The translations under genes were made by a program, and so were the position numbers. 64,000 bases of DNA from Malurus cyaneus samueli. Lineage: Eukaryota > Chordata > Aves > Passeriformes > Maluridae. The stretch's first letter is position 1; each line of letters opens with the position of its first letter. Location: positions 54,131,794 through 54,195,793 of the forward strand of contig CM019218.1 in the NCBI GenBank assembly GCA_009741485.1, given 5' to 3'. This document shows positions 54,695-64,000 of the stretch, piece by piece. The notes beneath the pieces are model-generated. The model was not told the DNA's origin. It was given only the letters and a program-made list of their open reading frames with translations, and made no database searches.

Positions 54695-55785
54695 CAAACC
54701 TTCCCCAGCTCCCTCCTCACCTGCCTTTCCTTCTTCTGCTTTATTCCTGCACCCAAACCTTCCCCAGCTCCCTCCTCACCTGCCTTTCCATCTTCTGCTT
54801 TATTCCTGCATCCACACCTTCCCCAGCTCCCTCCTCACCTGCCTTTCCATCTTCTGCTTTATTCCTGCATCCACACTTCCCCAGCTCCTCCTCACCTGCC
54901 TTTCCATCCTCTGCTTTGATTTCTGCACCCAGACCTTCCTGAGCTCCCTCCTCACCTGCCTTTCCATCTTCTGCTTTATTCCTGCATCCACACCTTCCCC
55001 AGCTCCCTCCTCACCTGCCTTTCCTTCTTCTGCTTTGATTTCCGCACCCAGACCTTCCTGAGCTCCTTCCTCACCTGCCTTTCCATCTCCTGCTTTGATT
55101 CCTGCACCCAAACCTTCCCAGCTCCTCTCACCTGCCTTTCCATCTTCTGCTTTATTCCTGCACCCAAACCTCCTGAGCTCCTCCTCACCTGCCTTTCCAT
55201 CTTCTGCTTTGATTTCCGCACCAGACCTTCCTGAGCTCCTTCCTCACCTGCCTTCCATCTCTGCTTTGATTCCTGCACCAACCTCCCAGCTCCCTCCTCA
55301 CCTGCCTTTCCATCCTTCTGCTTTATTCCTGAACAAACCTTCCAGCTCCCTCCTCACCTGCCTTCCATCTTCTGCTTTATTCCTGAACCAAACCTTCCCC
55401 AGCTCCCTCCTCACCTGCCTTTCCATCTTCTGCTTTATTCCTGAACCAAACCTTCCCCAGCTCCCTCCTCACCTGCCTTTCCATCTTCTGCTTTATTGCT
55501 GTACCCTAACCTTCCTCAGCCCTCTCCTCACCGGCCTTTCCATCTTCTGCTTTGGTTCCTGAACCAAACCTTTCCCAGCTCCCTCTTTACCTCTCCGTCC
55601 ATCTCCTGCTCTGATTTCTACACCCAAACCTTCCTGAGCTCCTTCCTCACCTCTCCTTCCATCTTCTGCTTTGATTCCTGCACCCAAACCTTCCCCAGCT
55701 CCCTCCTCACCTCTCCTTCCATCTTCTGCTTTGATTCCTGCACCCAAACCTTCCTCAGCTCCCTCCTCACCTCTCCAACACGAGG
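54695..55785. repeat. 58-bp minisatellite, about 18 units
   Basis: The unit is built on CCCAGCTCCCTCCTCACCTG, CCTTTCCATCTTCTGCTTT and ATTCCTGCACCCAAACCTT. It forms a long intronic array in this orientation and is nearly absent from copy 1. Confidence 0.96.
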
Positions 55786-57323
55786 AGATCATGCACAGAT
55801 GCTGGTGCTCGGTTCTGCCATGCCCGCAGGACGGCTGCTCTGGCTGGGATCCCTGAGGGGCAGGGGGCAGCTGGCTGTGTGGGGCAGTGTTGGGGGCACT
55901 GGGGGATCTCCAGGAGGGAGCAGGTTGGGGCAGGGCTCTCCAGCAATGCCCGGCCGCCCCACACTCCCTCCCCGCCAGCCGGCAGCGGGAATCACAGGCT
56001 TTGTCCCCAATCCCGGGGCCTTGCAATCAAAGGGATTATTATTCCTTTTTTTCTTCGGCTGTATAGCAGGATCAAAAAAGCAGCTGCTGCTTTCCATTAC
56101 CTTCAAGTCGCAGCTCTCTCTGTCTCCAGCTCGCTGAGGTCTCAGCCTTAACCCTTGTGGTGCTGCAGGAGAGCAGCTCAGCCCAGCCCAAAAACCCCAA
56201 AACCTCCTCCAAACCTCATGTGCTCTGATCTGCCCCCAGGGACATAAAACCCCTTCCATTTCCCCACCAAAATCCTGTTCTGGGAATGCTGGCACTCAAC
56301 TGAAGCTGGGGAGGAGGAAGGTCCAGACCTGGCTCTGGCACACCAAACTCCGGTGGTCATTGCTTTTTCTCTCTAATTTCTTGCGATTGTACACTTTTCT
56401 TCCCAATAATTCCTTCTTCTAAGGCTTTAAATGAATTGTTTTGAGGCTTCCCACTGCCTTACCGAGGGAGCCAGCTTTTGCAGCCATGATGATTAGAGGC
56501 CTTTGAAACCAGGGACTCAGGGAAAATACCAGGTCTTCAGGGAGCAACCATTTGTTGGGTTTTTTCTTTCCCTTTCTTGCAGAGGTAAATTTCCAACCCA
56601 TGGAGGTTTTAATCCTAAAATAGCAGCAGAGGCAGAGATGTGAGACTCCTGCTGTTTGGAGAAGGCTGGAGGACCCTCAGAGACAGCCAGGCTGTGATCC
56701 TTCCCTTCCAGATCAGGGGGTTTGATGATTTTATGATCTCGTGAACACCACACTGGCAGCCCAACCCAGACTCAAACCCCACTGCCACTCCTCGGGACAG
56801 CAAGCTTTGTATCCATCTCACACTTTGGGGCTTGGCTGTTCCCAGCCATTCCTGATGCTTCAGGATTTCAGATTCTATTTCCACATCTCTGTAACCTGGA
56901 ATTCTTCAGTGTTTAACTCCACACTCCACAGGCAGTGCTGAGCTCCTGCTCTCCCTTTTTCAACAAAACAATTCCTCTGCAGCCCCAAACTCAGGACACC
57001 TCCCTGAGATGGAAACAACAGAGAATTGGGGAGCCAACTTGGAGTCAATGACTGCATTGGCTGCAGCTGCAATTGGAGATTCAGCCCCAAAATGGACAAA
57101 AGTGAAAAAGGGTGAAAAACCCGTGAGCCATTGTCCATTGTGGTGTGGCACTGCCCTGGGTGGGGGACCTGCAATGAACAGAACTGCTTTTTGATCCTCT
57201 GAATTCTGTCCAATCTCTGTTTAGGCAAACCAGATTCAGCATCATCCCAAACCAATTCCCCACTCTTTTTTTTTCCCCCCAGACCTGTTGATCACCGCTC
57301 TCTTCCTCCCTCCCAGCCCTCAC

Positions 57324-57492
57324 CAGTTGCTCTTCCAGTGTGCCTGACGTCGGTCCGTGGATGCCGTGCTTTCCGCCTGCCCTCGTCCAGGAAATCAAAC
57401 ATGTATTTGATGGCGAGGGGCAGGGCGCTGCCGCGGTGCACCGTGCTGAACAACGTCTCAAACAGATCATCCACGAACTTCTGCAGCGTTCC
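57324..57492 (-). pseudogene. Plexin-A2 exon E-4, copy 3, frame-broken
   Basis: 169 nt instead of 170. The frame is good through KYMFDFLDE, then indels scramble the QADKHGIH stretch and lose bases near HTWKSN. Splice sites are present. The damage looks like sequencing error rather than decay, since flanking non-coding DNA is hit just as often. Confidence 0.85.
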
Positions 57493-58628
57493 CTGGGGGC
57501 AGGGGTGCAAAATCAGACACTTTGAACGTGATTTTTAATGGAAATTATTCAGGGTTGTTTGGCTCTGCCCCTGGGGGAGAGGATTGAATTTTCTCTTGAA
57601 AATGGTCTGGTGCTAATTTTTTTTTGTAATTTAACTTTATCTCAGGGGTTTGTTCGCCTCTGAACAATTGAAGAATTGGGAAATTGAAGTTTTCTCTTCA
57701 AAGGCTCTGTTTCACTGAAAGTTTGGGAATGGCTCAGTGAGGCCTGAAGGCTTCCAGCAACAATTCCAGAGCCAGGAGATACAGAGGGGATAAATGGATA
57801 TTACATATACATCCCTGTTGTGGTAGACACACTGTCTGGGAAATGATTACTAAGAGAAACAAAAAATGAGGAATAAATTCCAATCAAATACCCAAAATGC
57901 AGATCGAAACTGAGAATTGTGCAATTTAGAAGAAATGAACATGAATTTCTTTGGGGGTTTTATGTATAAGTACGTGAAAATCGGGGTAAAACCCATGTGT
58001 GATGGCGTGATTTTCCTGCACAACTCCAGCCTGCAGCTACTCACTCATTTCCTCCTCATCTTCTTCAACCTGAAACAAATTTTTTCTGCTTCTCAAAGCA
58101 CAGCTGTGTTATCCACACTGATGATCACGTGGGGAAAGGCAGGAAAACTCTGCCTGGTGAAAGAAATGGGTAAATATTTACAGGCACTGCGGCATTCCAC
58201 CAACTCCATGTTGGTGCAGAAATAGGGAGAATCGCAGTAATCACTGTGACTATGAGGAAATCTGGGCTGCAGGCATCCCCCAGTCCCAGGAAAACCCAGG
58301 AAATCCCTGGATCCCTCCCTGGCATCTCCAGGATGAGACACGAGGCTGAGGAACACAACTGTGCCTACGCTGGATTTCTCCTCTCCCTGCACTCTTTGTT
58401 CTATGGCAATCCTGTGCATTTTCTCAACTTTAGCCTTCAATTTTTCAACTTTAGCCTTCAATTCACTGCTCACTCTCCTCATCAAGAGCGCAGGAAAATC
58501 AGGGACAGACAACCTGGGAGCTGAGCATCACCAGAGATTACCCAGGATAAAAAAAAATTTATTCCTCATTTTTTGACCCCCGGATGAAGTGAAGTTGAAA
58601 TGAACCCAAGTGAATTTTTGCTCCGTTA

Positions 58629-58815
58629 CTTTGTGGCCAAGAGGCGGGTCAGGTAGATTTCAGACACCATCTTGCTGCCCCTGTCTCCTTCCTTCTGGTC
58701 ACCGTGGTCGTGGTTTTGACCAAATGCCAGAACTTTGACGCCGCTTTCCAGGTCGGGGGTGATCATGGCGCCCGAGCGCAGCTGTCGGGGCTGCCGGTGT
58801 AGCGGAACGTGGAGT
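58629..58815 (-). pseudogene. Plexin-A2 exon E-5, copy 3, frame-broken
   Basis: 187 nt instead of 191. Bases are missing in the [10 protein letters not shown] part, the same extra T as copy 1 converts VWHLVK to VLAFGQ, and the donor lacks a G as in copy 1. Confidence 0.85.
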
Positions 58816-59019
58816 CTGAGCCCAAGGAATGAGAGAGAGAGAGAGAGAAACCTGGTCACTTTCTGCACCCTCCCTCGGTGCCCTCACACAGTCTGGTGAT
58901 GCCCAAACCACCTGCAGGTTTTGGGTTTTTTTTTGTGGGGGTAATGAAATGTGAAACCACTCGGGCATAACCAAAATCAGCGTTTGGCAAAGACTCGTGT
59001 TGCTCTCCCATTGAACAAA

Positions 59020-59265
59020 AACCTTAGAACTGAGCTTCTTATTTTTACATGGTCTCCAAAACCTCAGAATTGAGCTTCTTATTTTCAACATGGACCCAAA
59101 ACCCCTCAGAATTGAGCTTCTTTGTTTTACACATGGTTCCAAAAACCCTCAGAATTGACTTTCTTATTTTCAGACATGGCTCTCCAAAAACCCTCAGAAT
59201 TGAGCTCTTTGTTCAGACATGGCTCTCAAAACCTCAATGAGCTTTTGATTTGAAGGACTTTGCTG
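59020..59265. repeat. 50-bp tandem repeat, expanded and degraded, copy 3
   Basis: Five to six units of CCCTCAGAATTGAGCTT with TTTTCAGACATGG, against three in copies 1 and 2. Confidence 0.82.
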
Positions 59266-59634
59266 CTCCATTCACATTCTTTCCTGATGCGAACTCCTCA
59301 TCCAGATCCACACAAACTCCTCCCTGAGTTACAGCTCACACACTTAACCCCGGGCAGCAACTCCTGCAGCAGCAGAGCCCTGAGTTCGGGATTTGTAAAT
59401 AATGAGAAGCTGTCCAGCACAAAGGCAGCAGAAACTGCTGATTTGTCCTTGAGGCTTTCAGGAGAGTGGGAGGACTCAAACTGAGCATCAACTGAGCCTG
59501 AGGCCATCCCTGCACCCTGAGCCAGCCCTGGGCTGAGCAGGTCCAGTCTCCTGCTGTCCCTACGGGAAAGAGGAGCTCAGAGGGCATCACACAATTCTCC
59601 CCTAATTGCTCAGAAATCATGCAGGGACTGGCAT

Positions 59635-60040
59635 GTATTTATTTAATATATTTCACTTATTTTATAGATGTCAGTTATTTATATATTTCATTTATCATAT
59701 ATTTTTACTTATTTATATATTTCACTTATTCATATATTTCACTTAAATTTCACTTTTTCGTATTTCACTTATTTATATATTTTCACTTATTTATAACATT
59801 CAACTTGTTTCATATTTCACTTATTTATATATTTCACATTATTATATATTTCACTTTCTTTTAATATTTCACTTATCATATATTTCACTTATCATATATT
59901 CACTTATTTATATATTTCACTTATTTCTATTTCACTTGTTTCATATTTCACTTATTTTATATTTCACTTATTTATATATTTCACTTATTTATATATTTCA
60001 CTTATTTAATTGTAATTCCACTTATTGATTTCTTTCACTT
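59635..60040. repeat. 17-bp AT-rich minisatellite, copy 3
   Basis: About 23 units with frequent single-base errors. Same family as 49675-50165. Confidence 0.92.
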
Positions 60041-61447
60041 TATTTATTTATATATTCCATTTCCCAAAGAATGTCCCTTCCTGGATCCCAACCCCAAATC
60101 TCTGGGATGAGAAATGAGGCTGAGGAGCCCGATTGTGCCTCGCTGGATTTCTCCTCTCCCTGCATTTCTTTGTTCTCTGGAATCCCGTGCATTTTCTCAA
60201 CTTTATCCTTCAATTCACTGCTCACCCTCCTCATCAAGAGCGCGGGGATCGATCGTAAATCAGCTGAGGGAAATACTCAAGTCATTACCAAAGTAGCTGG
60301 ATTTTCATCCCTGATTAAGGCTTAGATAAATGAGCGCTCCAACTGATGTAATTAAGGAGACAGACAGGGGGACAGCTCAGGAAGCATCCAGTAATTCTAT
60401 TTTTAAACATATCTCCGTCCTGATGTATAACAGGGGAAGTAAATAAGTATCTAATTTAAATTCTGCCGGCACATTAGAAATATTAATCTTAACATGAGCG
60501 ATGATGGCTCACATTGGTGCTTTCAAGAGCTTTTCCAGCTGACAGAGATCGATGAGCACTGAGGGCTCAGGTTGTGGGACCCAGCCTTGGTTTTTCCACC
60601 ACCTGAACTCTGGAATTTGTTGGGCACTTGCTAGGGTTACACCTGGCAGGCAGAAATGCCTTTTCTCCTGTTTTTTAACCTCAAAACTCCCCTATTTTTG
60701 GCTCCTCAGAACCTTTGCTCGAGGAGAAGAAACAACATTATTTTGGGAGCTATAAACAAGAGGAGGAGGTGGGTTTGTCAGGAGACTTTCTGCTGGTAAA
60801 ACACTCTGTAAAATGAACGATAATGAAAGATCAGCACTCGGGAGGTTTGCCACTGCTGCCTTTTATGGAAGCCTATTATTACAATTATTGTGGATTTAGT
60901 GCTGGGAGCGCAACCTGGCACCTCGCAGGCTCATTTTCTCAGGCTGCAGCATCTTCAGGGACCCTCTGGAATGTGCTGAGCCCTGCCATTATGCAAATCA
61001 GGAATTCCCAGGCGTGCACATCCCTGCACTCGGTGCTGAGATTGCCCTTCCCATTTGTGACCCGTCAGAGCTCAGATGCTGCACTTGGAGAGGGAATGGG
61101 GATGAATTGGGTTTTTCTGTGCTGCAGCCCTGCTCAGGGGCTCAAAGGGGATCAAAGATCCTTTCCTGCATCACCCACCTGCTCTGAGCCCTTGAAACTT
61201 CCCCCAGACCCACACTCTCAAGGGCTCTTTTTGTGTTTGGCGCTTCCTTTTCCCTTCTCCCACCTTTCCCGTCCTTTTGCCACTCTCCACAGCTGGAAAA
61301 GCCTTTGCAAACCAAACCAGCAGCTGAGGAGGTTTCGCTGTTTGGATTTAAGTTTGTTTGGGGTGATTCTTCGGGGGAATATTCTGCTTTTTCCCCACTT
61401 CAATCCCAGTGTCTGCCCACGAGCCATCCTCCCGTCCCGTTTCTCAC

Positions 61448-61548
61448 CGTATCTGCTGATGGACGTGCGGGAGATGCTGGCAGAGGCTGGAATGTTGTAG
61501 GAGGAGGTTTGTTTGGGAACCAGAGCCACCACGGAGCGATTGACACAC
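61448..61548 (-). pseudogene. Plexin-A2 exon E-6, copy 3, with indels at its 5' end
   Basis: 101 nt. An extra GT at the start and a missing C in the GATCGC codons distort the first residues; the rest reads [14 protein letters not shown] to SISRY. Splice signals are intact. Confidence 0.85.
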
Positions 61549-63624
61549 CTGTGGGGACAAAGCAGGACAAGGTCAGCAAGATTCCCTGTCCTCTTTGGTG
61601 ATTCCTGGCTGTTGATCCCAAAAATCTTGGAAGGAACAGCCCAGAACACGCTCCCAGCCTGTGCTACAACGAGACACTGAAGGAAAGGAGGGATAAATCA
61701 AAAGACGTGGTGAAGATGCTTTTGGTCGTTCTGATTTAAGATTATGCCTTCCCCAATAAAAATGAGAATCCCAAGAATTGTTGGATCCAATTAAAGTAAC
61801 AATGCAGGGGGAATAAAAAGGGCTGTAATAAACGTTATGGGCCATAAACATTCCTATTAAACCATTTTATTTTTAGCAATTTTTACGACTTTAAAAGTTT
61901 GATTTACAGCGGACAGTCATAAAGCCATCTTTCAGGGTATTTAATTGTTATCCCTTTACTGCTCCAGAGAAGGAATTAAACACGGGGAAGTCAAACTATA
62001 AATGAACATTAGCGCTAACAAGGTTTTGTTACAGCAGATTTTAGTAGCCATGTTTAATTTTATCCCCAATAAATCTGGTAGTCACTGGAAGTTTTCTAAC
62101 TTATTCCCCTTAATTTAAGGATCTGCAGGTTTGCAGGGAAGGGGCCTGAGTGGCTTTTAATTTTGAACTTGTGACCTGTGGTGCAGCACAGCGAGGGAGC
62201 ACAGAACAGGGCCTGGCAGACACTTTTAAAGGCTCAGCAAAAAGAAATGCCCCTTCCTGCTGCAGGAATTGCATTTTGGGGCTAAATCCTGCATTATTTG
62301 CCTGGAATCCTGTGATGGACTCAGCCCTGACCCTATGAAAGGAGGTTTTTTGCTCCCCCAACAGCTGCAGGGGTTTGTACAACATCTGCACACAGCGACC
62401 TGTGCTGCGTTCAGATGAAAGCTTTCATGGAAATCCGAGTTATTATTATTGCTGGTGATAGTGGAAAGTGAGAGATTCCTTAGCAAAACACTCCAAACAC
62501 CTCCATTATTTCCTTGCCGGCTCTGGCCTCGCTTCATCCAATTTATTGAGTCAGTGGAAGGAGTGATCAGCGCTGATTTTATTTTCTTAGGCTGCTCGTA
62601 GCTGCCACTTCAGGGAGAAACCCGAGCCCAGGGTGCTGGATCCCCTTCCACCAGGGCTGTGCTTAACTGGGAGAGAGAGGCACTAAAAATCCCACACAAA
62701 CACACGCACAGAACCCTCTCACTCCGTAAATTTGGGGTGGAATGGCTCCTGTCAGCTCAGCCCCAGCTTTGTGCAAATCAGCCCTCCATCCCCCCTCGCT
62801 CCCCCAACACCCACAGGGACGCGCTCAGAGCTGCCTGGCTGCTTTACAACTTTATAAATATTCTGATTATTACAGGCTGGAAACACGGGGCACAAAACAC
62901 CTGAAAGACAAGGAAAATAAAACCTGGGCTGGGGGAGGAGGGAGCCCAGGTTGTGGTGCTTTTTATGGGCAGTGAGGGTGCAATGAGGATTCCAGCTCCA
63001 CATCTGCACCACCCTCGGCTCCTAAGGCTCGTTTTCCACCCAAACCTTCCTTTTCTCCTCCTAATTTTTCATTTAAAGCAGTTTCCTGGTCTCCTGGCCT
63101 CTCCAGACTTGCAGGGGCTGACAGGTATCATGCACTGCCGCCTCTGAGTTAACCCTGCGTGAGCCACTGTAAATCATTTGATATTAAATTCAGTGTTTCA
63201 TTTTTCCTGAGCGAAACCACACGGGGTAAGACTCTCCCATGGAGTTTAATGGCCATGAAACCAAAAGGGTACGACACAAATGTAATACAATTCCTCCATG
63301 TATGAAAGCTCCAGAGAATTTACAAAGAATTACACTTATTTAAGTTCTACATCTATTTTAATAAATGAAGAAATAAGCAGGAGGCGCACAGCTCCCTCTA
63401 TAATTTGATAAAGTGGTTCAAAACTATTAGAAAGATGAATATTTCTCTTTAATTCCAATTTGGGTGTTGCGTGTGAAGGCTTCCCACGATAAATGCGTTT
63501 GATCAGTTATTGTGTTTTTGTGATTCTAATGCAGAAAACAAAAGCGGTTTTTTGGTGTCAAAACCCAACATCCAGGTGTGGAGCTGGGAAACCCTTGGAA
63601 TTAAATAAGCACCCTCAGGGCACA

Positions 63625-63660
63625 GAGAGGAGGAGGAGGTAGGAGGAGGAGAGGAGAGGG
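63625..63660. repeat. GGA microsatellite, copy 3
   Basis: GGA run interrupted by a GTA unit. It resembles copy 2 and not copy 1. Confidence 0.85.
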
Positions 63661-64000
63661 TTTGGAGCCCAGCCAGCTCTGAATAGAAGAATGGGCAGAG
63701 CTTTACAAAGCAGCTGCCATTTCTCTCCTAGAAATCCAGAAATCATCTTCACCACTCCTCTGGAAATCCACATTTAGTTAATGGCTGTGACCACACCTGG
63801 TTTGTGCCTCACATTCCTGTGAAATGTGAGGCAGAGTGCTTGGAACTCCGGTGATTTTATACCTCTTTAAGCTGGGCCTTTACCTGTGTGTTTGTTTTAC
63901 TGTGTAGTCCTGGAGCATTTTTGATACCTAATAAAAACGTTCACTTCAACAGAAGAAAACTCTCAAACTGACAGGAATAACAAATAATAGCATAGCATCA

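Larger units (their letters stand above)
55790..64000 (-). repeat. Reversed copy 3 of the E-6 to E-4 block
   Basis: Reverse complement of about 21,650-29,790. It begins with about 35 degraded bases from beyond position 29750, so it keeps the normal order there, unlike copy 2. It has the highest density of one-base deletions and runs off the window end. Confidence 0.94.

Noticed and set aside
54681..55061. Proline/serine-rich frame
   Set aside because: Translation of the 58-bp minisatellite. It is open in several frames and shifts with unit errors.

Overview
This is vertebrate, almost certainly avian, nuclear DNA. Three CR1 LINE 3' ends are readable, one running into a long 9-bp tail array. 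The only protein-coding gene I can support is split by GT-AG introns. It is the 3' end of a class A plexin, best matched to PLXNA2 (semaphorin co-receptor). Six terminal exons, called here E-6 to E-1, encode about 306 residues: the end of the Rho-binding domain, the second half of the split RasGAP fold and the C-terminus. I see no bacterial or viral genes, CRISPR arrays or structural RNA genes. Nearly all long ORFs are shadows of minisatellites or of other frames.

The window is not a simple stretch of chromosome. In gene orientation, call I the introns with E-6, E-5 and E-4; M the minisatellite-rich block with E-3 and E-2; and X the block with E-1, the 3'UTR and downstream DNA. The order is: 1-5,325 downstream DNA found only here; 5,325-18,359 X reversed; 18,360-20,327 M; about 20,395-29,750 I; 29,751-31,018 M with a 25-N gap that has lost E-2; 31,019-about 44,160 X; about 44,190-45,945 partial M with E-2 only; 45,946-about 55,785 I reversed; about 55,790-64,000 I reversed again. 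One locus is therefore present two to three times in both orientations. Copies 2 and 3 of I share sequence variants that copy 1 lacks, which suggests two haplotypes laid into one contig. Single-base indels, concentrated in copy 3, look like unpolished long-read error.

The centre (20,490 to about 38,540, + strand) is the best model of the functional gene. Its E-2 must be taken from 19,565-19,715 or 44,692-44,842. The 3'UTR may be about 6.7 kb long, with a proximal and a distal AATAAA, and would contain several minisatellites.

Three observations deserve attention. Two junctions together describe a precise inversion of the block carrying E-3 and E-2. A minisatellite of about 81 bp has copied the E-3 splice donor six or more times into the following intron. 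Minisatellites also fill the next intron, the putative 3'UTR and the flanks. I do not see a new enzymatic or defence system.
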